From positions 69,825,315-69,889,314 of the forward strand of contig CM054116.1 of NCBI GenBank assembly GCA_028673005.1: a stretch of DNA of 64,000 bases, written 5' to 3'. The translations under genes were made by a program, and so were the position numbers. The notes under the pieces were generated by a model. The model was not told where the DNA came from, did no database searches, and worked only from the letters and a program-made list of their open reading frames with translations. This document shows, piece by piece, positions 32,721 through 45,879 of the stretch; positions within the stretch are counted from its first letter, which is position 1; the number at the start of each line of letters is the position of its first letter. The DNA comes from Tanypteryx hageni. Lineage: Eukaryota; Arthropoda; Insecta; Odonata; Petaluridae.

Positions 32721-32799
32721 CACGCGCAGGCATACCAAAACACTCTCGAACGCAGACCGTGCCCCACAGCGTCTTTTCTGGCCCAGTTTTCCCAAGTGA

Positions 32800-34460
32800 G
32801 AGTTTGGATCAGAAAAGAGATGGTAAAAGAAGCTAACGAGAGGAATATTCCTTTACAAAAGAGTTGAGGAGAGAAAGGATTGAGCGAGTAGATTTGTATT
32901 TATTCTAATAAGTTAACGTCTTCCGCGAAAAAAACTCGCGACCTGAACCCGTAAACCATTATATTAGGGATAAGATTCTTTGATTAACGTCTTTCGCGGT
33001 TATCGGTAACTATGTTATCTTTCTGCCATGCAAAATTATTCTACGCTGATTTCACCATGCACCATAGGTTAGTTCGCATGAATTCTGCCCATAATAGTAC
33101 CACGTAGAAGGCACAGATTTCAGTTTCTGTGAAATTTCTAACGAAATTTCGACAAACGAATTCATGAAATACTGATAAAACGCATGGATCCTTCATTCAT
33201 TGATACATAACGTATCCAAAAGAACTTCATCATTTGTGGCGTATCTCAGGAGAGAGGGCGGAAAATAGCGTCGATGGCAAATGTTGGATATATTGATGAA
33301 GAGCAAAGTATATATAAATATTATAACTTGAGCTGTTTTCTGGATTATCTGATGCAGTGAACTCAATAAACTGTTAGTAATTGAAATGTGCTTTAACCCA
33401 GATAATCTATCCCAAAAAATAATCCATAAAGGGTTAACGCAATTAGTTTCGATGAAAATAGCAACTTTAGGACACCTAAAAAGATAGGATTGCCATCTAA
33501 AACGACAGTGACGTTAAATTTCATCAGAAACGAAAAAATTATGTAACAAAAAAATTCCTTACCTTAGCTCCAACGTTAATCCAGTTGTAATCCCTTCGAT
33601 GAAAATTCTTCTTTTTCACTTCCTAATCACAATCACAACTTCCCAAATCGTCAGTCCAGACGAATGAGAATCGAGTTTACAACTAACATCACTTTCCCCA
33701 TCCCACCAGTCACTCCGTCCTATTCCTAATGTACAAATTCTTACCACCCAACCTAATGAAAAAGTTCCCTCGTATTTATCAGCTTCCACTGACCGATTAT
33801 CAAAACCGGAGCGCGACTACATCCAGAAGAACCGCTTCAGAACCGATCCGGATAAGGTCGCGGAGGTTCTGTTCTCTTCGACGTCAAAGGTTGGGGGGAT
33901 CCAATAGGATCCGGCGAATGAAGAAGATTTTCCTGTTCTCGTCCCTCTCAGGAACGGAGGGAATCAGTCAAGTACATTAATATCCCGTAAAAACAGTTCC
34001 GAAACGCTTACGTCGTTTTGTCCTTCTTCTTCCGGGAGCCTCGCGGTTCTATCGGGGGAAAAGCGGAGACCATAGAAGTCCCGCTCCTGAAACAGTCGTG
34101 TCGGCGGCCCGTCTTCATTGACTGACGGAGAAAAGGCAAGAGACGTCTGGGGAGGGAAAAAGAGAACACACACGGCACTGGAAGATGTGGAGGGTGCGTC
34201 AATCAAAGAATTCCCATTCCTTCCGAATTCGGGCACGACGCGTGCGTTCCAGTGCGTGTGTGTTTGGAGTCGGGAAGATCTCCTTTTTCTCTTCTCTCCC
34301 CGTTCCTCTGTGAGAAACAATAAACGTGTTTTCTCTCTCTCTGTTTTCACGGTTCCTTAGTTCGAACCCGAGAATAGAATGGAAAGAGAAACAACCACAC
34401 GACACAACTGCGATGGCTCTGTAGTGGACCACGTGCTGACCGAACAAGCCTTCTCCTTCT
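32800..34460. other. unique sequence, no gene recognised
   Basis: AT-rich up to about 33700, then rising CpG content toward 34300. Open frames at 33729-34360 have no recognisable domain. Confidence 0.4.
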
Positions 34461-34467
34461 GAAGCAG

Positions 34468-34598
34468 TGATTCGGAGGATGACGAGAAGGTAGAAGATTG
34501 GAGAGTGCTGAAGAGACGGACCTGTATTCCTGAAAGAAAATTAACCGAGATGAAACGAGTCCCTCGCTGTTACAGTCCCAGCGCGAGGGATCCTCACG
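34468..34598 (+). CDS. possible single coding exon of unknown gene
   Basis: A frame without stops runs from a possible acceptor (CTTCTCCTTCTGAAGCAG ending 34467) to a strong possible donor (CACG then GTGAGTTTCC, GT at 34599). The translation begins DSEDDEKVEDWRVLKRR and continues through TCIPERKLTEMKR to SARDPHG. It is charged, non-repetitive and bounded by splice-like sites in a CpG-richer setting. I do not recognise the protein. Chance occurrence of a 131-base open stretch is quite possible, and no neighbouring exon was found. Confidence 0.2.
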
Positions 34599-34599
34599 G

Positions 34600-35329
34600 T
34601 GAGTTTCCGTATAAGACTCGCGTACACACGCCTCTCTTCAATCAGTATCTGCGGACTAGTAGAAGTTTCGGTCCTTCGAGCCAAATCACACTAATCACTT
34701 GACGGGTTATGTCCATTTCTCTCAGTTCCACGCCTTAACGCATAACACTACCCACTGACGAACAAAGGTCTTGGTACTATTATTTATCGGGGTGTCCCGA
34801 GACCTCCAAAAGGAAATTTCAAATCCACGACAAACGACTAGCGACCATTAAAAAATACACTAGGTCCTGCACGCAAAACGTTTGGGCGCGAGGAAACGAA
34901 GTCACGCGGTAAAAAGAGCCGGGATAAGGTTTGTTTTCGGGCGCGCGGGGATTCCGAGTCCGGAATGGAAATCCTATATCTCCTCCGTGAATTTTTTTCG
35001 GTTTCACGGTATTCTCTTCCAGAACGCAGACGGGCGATACCACCGAGGGAAAAAATCCCACAATTTTCTCCGTCCGAAACAAAGAAAACAAAACACGTCC
35101 GAAACGGCGCGGCAGGCTTGATGGAGAGGGAGACGATCCCTTGGCGGGGAGGAGAAAAAACCGCGTCGTCCACTCGACACTACACCTCCGAGAGACACTT
35201 CGTTTCCCGCCCTCGCAGAAACACAGAAAACGTCCCGCGGAGAAACGGCGTGCTCCGTCACTACCAGCGACGCGAACCTTGACGGACTAGCAAGCTAAGG
35301 AGTCTGGCCGCCCTGTCTGAGCGCTGCTA
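34600..35329. other. CpG-richer unique sequence
   Basis: Overlapping open frames occur on both strands (34819-35282) without domains. A promoter or first-exon region is conceivable from CpG frequency, but nothing specific supports it. Confidence 0.35.
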
Positions 35330-37060
35330 GCACTGGGTGCGAGGACTGATGGGAGGGGGAGAGGGGCGAAGGCGGCATAGGGAGGGGAAGAAGAGAGCTT
35401 TCGAGCAGGGACGGCGGAGGAGGGGGATGAGAGTAGGGGTTGGAGTGGAAAGGCGGGTCCGGAATGGAAGGGGGAAAAAAACTTTGCCTTTCAGCCTTGC
35501 CCCTCCGCCGTATACCTCCCTACCTCCTCCCCCCACCCCGCAGCTTCTCTCCCCACCACGCCGCTTCTGAAGCCTTATTCCCTTCCCTCTTTCCCCTTTC
35601 GCCCCTCTCTCTCGAATTCTCTCTTTCCTCCCTCTCTCATTCCCCCATCACCTCAGGGTCCCTTCGCAGCCCGGCCTTCTTCTTACTCTTCTTACTTCCC
35701 CATAGCCACCCTATGGGTCTTATTCTTCTCCTTATTCCCTCCCCAGACCTCTTCCCTGCCCGGCTCGATGGCGGGGTTTGGAGGAGGGGGGAGAATTTGA
35801 TGGGGGTTCGGTAGGGGAGGGGAAGAGGAGGAAGAATGGGGTGGGAAAGATGAGGGGGAGGTGGCTTAAGGGGAGGGAAGATTTTCGAGAGAGAGAGGAG
35901 AAGAAGAGCGCCGTCAGCGCCAGCCTTTGGAACCTACGGCAGACGCCATCACTAGGCATGCGGCCAGTCTCGGAACCAGGAGGAGCAGACAGACGAAGGC
36001 CGTAAACCGCCGTTCCTAGTGATTCCCCTCCTCCTGCTCCCTTCCCCTCCGCCGACACTGCCGCCTCCCCTCCTTTCTTTTCCTCCCTCTCATCTCACCC
36101 AACGCTTCTCTCTCCCCTTTCTCCCTCTCTCCACCCAAACCGCCCATGGACCGCCTTCCCCTTCTCCTACATATTCCGACCTCACTCCTCTCTCTCCCCT
36201 CTTCGCCGACCGTGCCTTCCCCTCCCCCCTTCCCAACCCGTCTCCTGCGGTCCGGCCCGCCCTCCCGCCTCACACCGCCCGGAGGGGAAATGGGTTTTAG
36301 GGGAGGAGAGGGAGCGGGAGGGTTGAGGAAGAGAGCAGGAGGAGGGGGAGAGAGTTTAGAGAGAGAGAGAAAGAGAGGGAGGGTGAGAGAAGGGCAGTCG
36401 GGGAAGAGAGAGAGAGAAGGGGAGGGGACGCATTCCCAGTCCCAATGGATAGAACTGGCAACGTCGCGGCGTGGACTGAAGGGCCCCCACTAGGGAGTGT
36501 GGGGGTGGAAAAAAGGGTGGGGTTGGGAGGTCGGAGGAGATGGGTGGAGGAGGAGAGTAGGAGGGGAGGGAATATGTAAAGAGAGGCGGTGGAGTGGGGA
36601 GGGGCGGCAACGCCGCAGAGGGAAAGGAGGAAGGAATCCAGGAGTGAGGAGAAAGGGTGAGGAGGAGGAGACAACCAGAGTGCTTGTGTGTGCGTGGAAG
36701 GGGTAAGAGACCAGGTGAGGGGAAGGGAGGGAAAATGGTAGGGGGATGGGGAGGAATAAGAGGAGGAGGAAGCGGATAAAACTAGCCAGAGGGTAGGAGG
36801 AGAGAGAGGCGAAAAGAGGAGTGAGTTTTTTTAGTATATGGGAGAGAACCAGGGAGAGAGTGAAGGGAAGAGGAAAGCTTGGCTCTGGCGCTCTGGCATG
36901 TAAAGTGAGGGGAGTGGTAAAAGGGGGGGAAGTTGGATGCAAGGGAGAGAAAGGAGTGAGAAAGGGGAGAAAGAGCGAGGAGAGAGGGATGTAGAGAGAA
37001 AGAGGAATGGAATAGTCCGCCCGTCCTCCCGGTAAACCCGTCCTTTCTACCCTGACTCAT
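35330..37060. repeat. 1.7-kb polypurine/polypyrimidine block
   Basis: The block alternates strand: purine-rich at 35340-35480, CT-rich at 35500-35760, purine-rich at 35770-35900, CT-rich at 36020-36260 and purine-rich at 36290-37010. Every long open frame here is a low-complexity artefact. Mirror-type symmetry makes it a candidate for triplex formation. Confidence 0.8.
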
Positions 37061-37069
37061 TGCGCCGTC

Positions 37070-40000
37070 TCCGTGAGTGCATCGGAGGGCGATCCAAGTA
37101 CTTATCGAGAGGCGCGGTCGAAGGATAATAGATATGTTTCGTAGACGTCTCGACGATAATAGTTGCGCGAAATATCAAGTTTTTCCCGATCGCCAGTGGT
37201 AGTTCTCAGAGAGAGAGAGAGGATCTGGTTTCCCGCCACTCGGCTACCTCGCCGTCTAAAGGAGAACTTCTAGAGAATGGAGAGGAAGAAATGGAAGGAA
37301 GAGGAAAGAGATGAGAATAGGGAGAGAAAGAGTGGAATATTTGAAAGCATGGCAACGTCGAGGTGGGAGAGAGGGAGACGGAGATGTGGTACGATGCCGC
37401 AGGGTTGCCCTGTATATGTAGCGACGGCAGAAGAGAAGAGGGAGAGAGAGAGAGAAATGGAGAGAGTAAAAGGCTCCTAAAAGCACGCTATGATCGAGAA
37501 GAAGAAGAAAGTTTGGAATAGTATCCGCGATAGTTATAGTAAAATGACGAATTGAATAATCACCAAGACATCCGATTGACAAAGAGGGGTTGCAAAAGCA
37601 GGTGATATTTACGTCTACAAAGCAGCCGTCCTCATCGACATTTCATTGTTAATCTATTCCAAATATCAACCATTTGGTTTTTCTAGACCAAAATATGACT
37701 GTTGGAGTGATCTTGGTACTTAATTGGATTTCAGCCTCAAATTGAGCTAGATAATTCGCTTTCGGAAGTGAAAATCTGTCTCTCCAACATCCGTAAAGGT
37801 TCAGAAAACCATATGAGCATTATTGGTGAAAAGTAACCGTTGTCAGTGGTGGTGATAAGTAGCGAATTTGTATAAAGAATGAGGTGTTCCGTGCCAACAG
37901 GAATGAAGATATGGTGAAGGAGCAAAAGTTTAAAACACAAACTATCGATTCGCTTATCGATTGGGAAACTGTAAATTTTCATTATAATTTACGGATACAT
38001 AATTAAAAATTCGTCCTAGGTTTCAAAAATGAAATAAATAAAAAAAAATTATTATCGTGCAGTTCTTATTGCTTTTATCCAATAGAATCTCGATGATCAA
38101 ATGGATCTCGAACCTCACCGAACTTGTGGTGATCACTTAGCCACATTCGCCACATGATACAGAATAAATGCCGTATTCATTAAAAGAACGAGACAAAGAA
38201 TTGTGTTTATTAAAAGAGCTCCAAGTCAGATTCGGACCAATTTCTCACAGCCCCACCAATGCAAAGCATATAAATTTCTTCTTTAACTTTGAAATTTACA
38301 TATTTATCTAGATAAAAGCATCGAGATTTCCGAATGCTGTCACAGATTGACCAATAGTTACAATGCACAAAAAGGTAAGAAATTATATTTTTAAAATTCG
38401 CATCTCTTAACCTGTTTTTAGGACCACATGCAAGAGTAAGAAATATGCCGCTGATGACGTCATACCATTCAGATCGCCAAACTTAATTAGATGTTCTTCA
38501 TCGGAAAAAGTATGGAGGAAGAGAGTATGAAAAGCGTGTCTCCTGTACATATATTTCAAAAGCAAATAGTCATTTATGATAAAATAACGTTAAGATGCAA
38601 TAAATACGGTCACAATCAAGGGGATTTTACTATTCAGACATTCCTTGAGCCATGAAACCTCCCACTCCAAAGAATGGGATTGGACGAATATTATCTGTCT
38701 CGGTTATACTGCAAATCAAATTCCGCCTTTTCGTTGGTAACCCGATGACTCGTCTAGAATTGTAAGATTTTAATGTAGAATCGAATTTGTTTCTTAATGA
38801 TGACGTTAAAATAGCTGGGACGCGAAAAAGAGAGGAAATAGTGTTTATAATGAATTTAAGGGGCACATAAGCTGGTAGGTTTACTTCTCTACGTATACAT
38901 CTACATTTTACTCGCTATTCACCAAAGTGATGGCTGTCATGGGGGGCAACTGTTATGATCTATGATTTTCCTAAGAAAAACAATCACGACAAGCCTAGAT
39001 ATAGTTCTGTCCTACAGCCAACCTACAATTGTCTCTCCCAACGTGCGTGGGTGTTTGAACTATCCCTACATTCTCCTGAGCAAAATTTACCGACCTATGC
39101 ATCTCCAGAGTTGTGTGCGGTCTTTGAGCGATACCCAATTCAATTTCGGTAATGATGCATTGTATTCTGTCTAACTCAAGTATGCGTCCTCATATTCTTG
39201 AAGCGTATTCGATTCGTAGTCTCGGTTAGAATTGTCAAACTCGAAGAAGCAACAGAGCCACATTAAAGCAATGGATGTTATGGAAAGGCTGCATTAGGGT
39301 TATAGTTTCTTGATGATGGACAGATGTATAACAAATAAACTTTTCCTAGAAGATTGAACGTCTGTTTTGCAAAAAAAAACGATATTTTAGAAACTGCGTT
39401 CAATTGTACCTCAATAACTAAGGAAAGAATCTTGTCTCCTTTTCACAAAAATGAATTATTTATAGAAAATCTCGAACGATTTAGTTGTGGCACAAAAAAT
39501 TAGGCCGCACTAAGGAACAGAAAGGGCCTCATGCGGCCCCTGGGCCTCCAATTTAGTCTAGCCAATGATAAACTCCACGTTTCTTGTTCCGAAAATTTAA
39601 CTGATATGAATTTCACACGAAAGATCGCGACAAATCGTGAATCCTACCAATAGTTTCGTATTCCGCTTTGTATTTCTTTTTGTCCACTAATTGTTTAGGA
39701 ACCTTAGAACCTCATATTCCTCGCTTATACAATCGTATATTTAGCGATAGTTGCACCAACTTATTCATTGGGATCAAGACCACACATCTTTACAAATCGC
39801 TACCATTCTCTCTCTTCGTCTAGCTTATAAAAGTATGCAACGAATGAGGAGCATGCTTAAAATATCGAGAAGGCCAACAGTAATTCCATTAATTAGAAAT
39901 TTTATCTCGATCCACTTGAGACGATGAGATATCTCATAGTCCAGGAGACGAGCATCTTCCTCCGACATTCCGAGGCATCGAGCGGGTGCGTCAAACTGGG

Positions 40001-40650
40001 TCCCTCTGCTCGGAGGATCCGTAAACATACAGCAATGGCGTAGATGGATGGAAGGATAAGTGGTCGAGAGAGGGAGCGAGTTGAATCCAAAAGAGAAAGG
40101 AAAATGAGAGGCCAAAAGATGGTGTAGATAAGGCATTTCAGAGACGTGGAGGGAATAATTATTGATCTATTATTACTGCGGACTCTTTTACAGAGGGAGA
40201 GAGAGTCAATTTAGGACTGAGGGATGGTTATAAATCAAAAGATGAGGCGGAATGGAGTTGAACCAGCATCCCTCGGATCCGAGGCGGAGCAAACCCATCT
40301 CTAATCAAGACACACACACATATATTTATTTATTTATTTATATTTATATTGGAACGAGGTATAGAACGGAAGCGAACGGTAATATTAGCGATGAGGAAAA
40401 TTATGCAAAATCAAGTGAGGTTTCATAATACCCTTCCTACAGGAGCCAGGACAGGAATCTGAGAGGCCTGGCGAACGGACCGAATGCACCTTGCTAGTTC
40501 ATTTATCGCTGCCCACACACTGATCTGATTCTACTGTGCGTCGACGAAATGGAGCGGGCGACGAAGAGACAAGAAACAATGTAAATGTGGCTAAACTTTA
40601 AGATTGCGCCATAGTTCGTTTTGTTATTATAAGTGCTTAACATTCTCATT
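37070..40650. other. unique AT-rich sequence, no gene recognised
   Basis: A GA-rich part lies at 37205-37480. A tRNA-like segment on the minus strand (GGTTCAACTCC with CTCGGATCCGAGG just upstream) lies at about 40250-40300, and a (TATT)n tract at 40320-40345. No coding gene is seen. Confidence 0.45.
39478..39565 (-). mobile_element. hAT terminus fragment
   Basis: On the minus strand, AAATTGGAGGCCCAGGGGCC followed by GCATGAGGCCC is the GC-rich subterminal part of a hAT end. The tip is eroded and no partner was found. Confidence 0.45.
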
Positions 40651-40659
40651 TCTCTATAG

Positions 40660-41224
40660 CAGACATGGCCAACGCGCGGCTCGCGAGCCGCATGCGGCTC
40701 TTCAATACCTTCAACGTGGCCCGCTGTCGGGGAAATGTGGGCGAAGTCATATCTGTGGAGGCGAAACGTATTGCGCGGGTCCTGATAAACACGCCGTGAG
40801 GGATCGAAAGACGCACGTGAAGACATAAAATAATATCAGCAAAAACAGAGTATCACATTTGCTCGTGTCTTACTACAACGCAAGACTTATTGCGAACATA
40901 ATGCCTTTGTCGTATCAATTCAACAGCGATGACCTTTTCAAAAGGTAGTGGAATGAAATCGCAATGCACTTGAAAACTTTGGCTGCATTACATATGCTGT
41001 AATTTTCCGATTGTAATGTGTAAGGGAATTGTCGAATTAAAAAATTACCAGAATTCACACCAAATAAAAGAGTAAGTTTTGTTTTTATTATTATTGTTAC
41101 ATGCGTCAGCAGCTACATTACGTGTTGAATATTTTTTATCGGCTCATTAAATGTTACTGCGGCTCTTCGGTGATGTGCATTTCAGTGTTGTGGCTCCTGC
41201 TGAGGCCCATGTTGGCCAACCCTG
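40660..41224. mobile_element. hAT-type MITE, 565 bp, with perfect 8-bp TSD
   Basis: It starts CAGACATGGCCAAC and ends GTTGGCCAACCCTG (reverse complement CAGGGTTGGCCAAC). CTCTATAG flanks both sides (40652-40659 and 41225-41232). GCGGCTCGCGAGCCGCATGC sits just inside the left end and CGGCTCTTCGG inside the right. No transposase reading frame is present. Confidence 0.95.
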
Positions 41225-41232
41225 CTCTATAG

Positions 41233-42029
41233 CGTACTCAAGCTTCGGTGAAATATTGAAGCTAATTATTATCTTAAATTGCATGCGGTTCGTCATATCT
41301 TTCTAAAATATCTATTTGCTAGCGTCAGCTTTGAGTTTGAAGATTCTGGTCTAGATTAAAATTAATAAACCTCATAAACCTTAAATAGACGTGATGATAA
41401 TTAAGAAAACATAAAAGATCGAGTGATAGGTAACTTTGAAATAGTCGTTTTCAAAGGGCTAGAGAAATGGTTTTGGAGAAGCCGATTTAAAGAATTTTAA
41501 ATTTTGGTGTGAGATCAAGCAGACAAGAATGGAAGATGTGATGCATCTAACAAATACAATACGAAAAGAGACGGTGGGATGCATAAAAGGTAGGACGAAG
41601 ACAGAAAGTTGTTAGATGCTTGATGCACGCTTTGGTACATGGACCCCTTTTATAACATAAAACCCTTAGGATTTCGTTGTTTAGCTACGGGCAAATCAAA
41701 TAGCCCACATTTAAATGATAAAAAATCGATAGTGATAAATGAAAAATGAAAATGGCATGTTTGTTTTCATCTATTAATTTACGGAAAATGTATGAACCTT
41801 TCTCTACCTAGTTATCCAAAGGATCTGTTGAGTAGAAAATGTGAAAATAGAGTGAAAAACCTCGGAAATCTCTAAGAGAGAGGGAGACGTACGTTGGAGG
41901 GAGTGTGAGAAAGTTATAGAGAGAAGTTATTCGGAAGAGAAAGAATAGAAGTAGATCTGGAAAAGGGAGTGGAGGAAGAATATGTATGTGGGAGAAAGAT
42001 AAAGAAAGGGCGGAAAGGACATGTATGAA
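41233..42029. other. unique AT-rich sequence, no gene recognised
   Basis: No repeats, RNA or coding motifs noticed. Confidence 0.45.
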
Positions 42030-42880
42030 AGATATGAAGAAAAAGAGGGAGGGAGGGAGAGAGAGGAAGTGCCCGAGGAGAAGAGACTAGATAGAGACCA
42101 GATAACGCGTATTTAAAAAATTCTGCATTGGCGCTAGCTCTTGTAATAATAGGGGCAGAAGGAGATCAGGCGGAGGCGGAGAAGATAGGAAGGAGAAAGA
42201 AATAAATGGCGAAAAGGGATAAATTTATTATATATGTGAAGGGAGCGAGAGGAAAGAGGATGAGATGATGAAGGGAGGATGAGAAAAGAAAAGATGAACG
42301 GGAGAGATATAGGGAAATAAAAAGAAAAGGATAGAGATGGGAAGAGAATGGGAGAAAGATAAAACATGTGAGAGAGATGGCAAAAGAAATGGAGAGAGGG
42401 AAGTGGGGAGAGAGACAGAAAGACGTAGAATGAAAGGGTGTGGGTTAAAATGAGATGGAAAGGAAGAAAAGAGAGGGGAATAAAAAAAGGGGAATAAAAA
42501 GAGGGCTTCAGGCGTGGAGGGTTCGAGAATGAGGCACAGAGTATAAAAATTTGCCATAGAATAGCGGGTGGTTTGGTCGGGAGGAGGGATACCGCATAGC
42601 AGTGGGGAGGAACTGAAGAGAACGTGGAAGAGAACGTGAAAGAGAAGGGAAGAGAGGGAGAGAGAAGAGAGAGAGAAGAGGGAAGAGTATAGGTTGCCAA
42701 GTGAGATTGAAGAGGACGGATTTTTGCTAGTGCCGCGCGTGTGCGTGTAAGAGAATTAAGAATTACGAGAAGAGATGGAGAGTGGGAGAAAGAGGGAGAG
42801 GAGTGGAAAAGGGGAGGAGAGGGAAAGAATGGAAGAGAAAGAGAGAGAGACGAAGATGGTGAGAGAAAATCGTGCATGCT
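42030..42880. repeat. GA-rich block
   Basis: About 850 bp in which the plus strand is mostly purine with scattered T. The 249-residue minus-strand frame (S/L/P/F repeats) is a composition artefact. Confidence 0.75.
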
Positions 42881-42889
42881 CACTCATTT

Positions 42890-45466
42890 TTTTTCAGAGA
42901 AAATGTAAGGAAGAACGGAGAATAAATATGATAGAAGGTAAAATGCCGCATTAAACGCAAGGTGTGTTAAAAGTGAAGGGAAATTTTAAAACTTTTTGTC
43001 TTACTTTATATTGTCTTCGTTGATTGAAATATAAAAGCACGAAAATTTAACTGCTCTTATGGATGAAAAACCTTGCTCTTGTGACATTTTTCATCTCATT
43101 GCCTCCTCAAATATAAACGTCTGCATTTTAAGGACCGCCATCTGCTGATTTAAGGCAAATTTTTCTTTCAATCCGTGCTTTCATCTTTTTAGCACTACTT
43201 CATTACATACACTGAATATAAATTTACAGGGATTGCGTTTGCTGCCGAAACGAAAATTTGAAAATCGAAAGCTTTGAGGAATAATATGGCGAGGACAAGA
43301 ATACGGACTAAGGAATAGGTCAGAGAAGCTAAAGTTGCCGAGAGAATTTAGGTAGAAATAAAGAGAGTGAGGTTCAGAGCAGTTTTAGGAGAGTAGCAAC
43401 CGTATAGGCCGGATAACAGAGAGGAGCAGAGAAAGATGGAGAAATGCAGAGGGACGCGGGATTTTATTTTAAATAGGAATACGGGGATAGTGCGCGAAAA
43501 TTTTCAAGGGCGAGAGAGGAATTATGCGAAGATTAAAAGTGCCAGCCGAGTAAACGATGATTAGGGATTTGCAATGGCACGTGATCAAGAATACGTACGT
43601 ACCATTTCATCGCCTTGCTTTTAAAGCGAGCTTAATTCCGTTCCGAGCGTTAATCGCGGCTCAAGGGGACAGGAGAAGAACGACGAGAGGGTTAACGAGT
43701 GAAGAGAAACGACCTTTCACGCACGAACGCTGGCGCCTTTGAACGGGAATCGAACCTGCCACCGCTTGGTACCCGGAACGGCGGGGAGAGAACGCGCGTC
43801 TCTGCGGACGAGCCTCGGATATCGCGTTTACACGACTCCCGTAATCTTCGCCGGCGTTTCTCGAATATTCGAAAAAAGGGCGACGACGGCCTTCAGAAAC
43901 GGATGAACGCGATCGAACGAGGCGGACATTCCCTTCCCTCGAGAGCGAGATGGGAACGCGTAGTTGGAGGGCACGCACTCCGTCCGAAGGACGCAAATCA
44001 CCAATCTCCAATCTACTCCATAATAATATAAGGATTCCGCCTGGTGTCCGTCCTAATGGCAGGTTTTGTTGTTCCTCATGTCCTGCGCGAGGAGTGGCTC
44101 CTGCGAGCTAATAACGTACCCCGTTCCAGAATTCGCTTCACGAATCGAAAAAATATACCTCGAATCGTCAAGTGCTAATCATCGATTAATGGCCGTTCAA
44201 TGCGTTACACGACCTCGATTTCTTTCGAGGATTGCTAATTTTAGTTGGAGGAGGAGGAGGCTGTTGGGGCGTGTCGCTTCGCGAATAACGCGGTGACTCG
44301 CGTTCGTCTTCCGATCGCGTCCTATTTTGACCGTATTTTAAGTTACGCGTTGATTTAAATCGTGTCAAGAAGTTCAGTGAACACTGTACGATGTATAATT
44401 TTTATAGTTTTTTGTTTAGCAGAATAAGAAAAGATATTCAAGGACACAAAGTTTACTAAAAAAGTAGAAGTTACATTGTTAAAGTGAATAGAAAAAGCGA
44501 TTTTAATTTAAATGCGATGCAACAAATGTATTTAATTCATCCATATATCGCAAAGTTTCATTTTACTACGCCTTTGTTCAGTCATAACTTTCAATATAGG
44601 AAGTGCACGACGGACAGGCAGACGGATAAACGTAATGTAACCGAGTTCACATGCGTGAGATCGACATCGCATACGCTGTGCACTCCAAAACCTTCCTATT
44701 TTTAGCCCAACTGGTTCAGCAATCATTCCATCATCGATAGTTGGATGATGTACAGACTCGAGCGAAATGTTTTTTACCATAAAAACGCTTCAAAATGTCG
44801 AATTCCGAGGGAAAGTGCATAAAAATGCTTTCTTTTTTCTTCGGATGCATGACTGTGGATGGCAGCAGGTTTTTGGGTTTTTCTTATTAAAGCCAGCATG
44901 GACAAATGTAAATTGTTTAAAAAATCCCCATCCTCGTCTACTCATGAAACATATAATGAGCCGGGAAAACACCATTTCATGAAAACCCGATCTCTGAAGC
45001 GTACTAAAGAATCATTACAGAGTAATTTAAACAGAGTACTCCTCCAACACGATAGCACGCACGATTTTATTTTCAAAGAACAATTGGCACAAAAATAATG
45101 GTCATTTTTGCAATTTAGGTCGTTTTGACTGAGGGAGAAGAATTGCGGCGTTTTTTAAAGAGAGGTACACGCAGATCTTTAGGCGCACTGCGAGTTCGAG
45201 ATACCGGGTATCTGACGGTAAACGTAAGCTTTGTTTCCCCTCCCCCCATTTCCCTTTTCATAATTCGTAACCATTTATTCTGCGAACCCTTAAGTTTCAC
45301 AATTTAAGACAGTGGGGGGATTTTATATATTAACACTGTCGAAATCGCTTCAACTGATCTTCTTCAACACGGTAAACTGGGTGCGAGGATTTTCGTTACA
45401 AATAAAAATAAATTAAAAAATAACTTTTATACAAAGGTACATAAAGAGGAAAAAATTAAAAAAATC
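42890..45466. other. unique sequence, no gene recognised
   Basis: A tRNA-like 3' half on minus (GGCAGGTTCGATTCCCG) lies at about 43744-43762 in a CpG-rich part (43540-44000). A GACGGACAGGCAGACGG tail lies near 44609-44626. No coding gene is supported. Confidence 0.45.
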
Positions 45467-45474
45467 CCCTAGGA

Positions 45475-45744
45475 CAGTGGTCAGCAACTTAATGAACAAG
45501 GAGAGCCGCAATTTTTCAATTCAGCATATAAACAGACGCGAGTAAAGCTGCAGTGTATCTTAATAGTATGGTTCTTATTAAAAAAAGGTCAACTAATATC
45601 TTAGAACATTTTTATTAGTAAAAATGAACTTCCGGCAATTGAAGTCGCGAGCGAATTTGAAGTTCCAGGGCTTTATACGGTATAAAAAGATGGTCTTGGG
45701 CGTCAAACGTAAGTCGTGAAAGAGCCGCGGGTTGCCGACCTCTG
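45475..45744. mobile_element. hAT-type MITE, 270 bp, with perfect 8-bp TSD
   Basis: Starts CAGTGGTCAGCAACTTA and ends GGGTTGCCGACCTCTG (reverse complement CAGAGGTCGGCAACCC). GAGAGCCGC and AGAGCCGCG lie just inside the two ends. TSD CCCTAGGA at 45467-45474 and 45745-45752. Confidence 0.95.
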
Positions 45745-45875
45745 CCCTAGGAGGTACATACTTCGATTTTCAAGTTCTACGAATTTTCTTATCATAGGGA
45801 TTTTGAGGTTCGCTAAATAAAGCCCTGGTACGTCAAATTCGATCGCGACTTCAATTGCCAAAAGTTCACTTTTAC
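45618..45875. repeat. inverted repeat, 59-bp arms, straddling the hAT MITE boundary
   Basis: The left arm 45618-45676 and right arm 45817-45875 are inverted copies with about eight differences. Shared cores are GCAATTGAAGTCGCGA and CCAGGGCTTTAT. The left arm lies inside the MITE while the right arm lies outside its TSD. Confidence 0.8.
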
Positions 45876-45879
45876 AAAT

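Noticed and set aside
42134..42883. Minus-strand open frame of 249 residues
   Set aside because: Low-complexity product of a GA-rich block; lack of stops follows from base composition.
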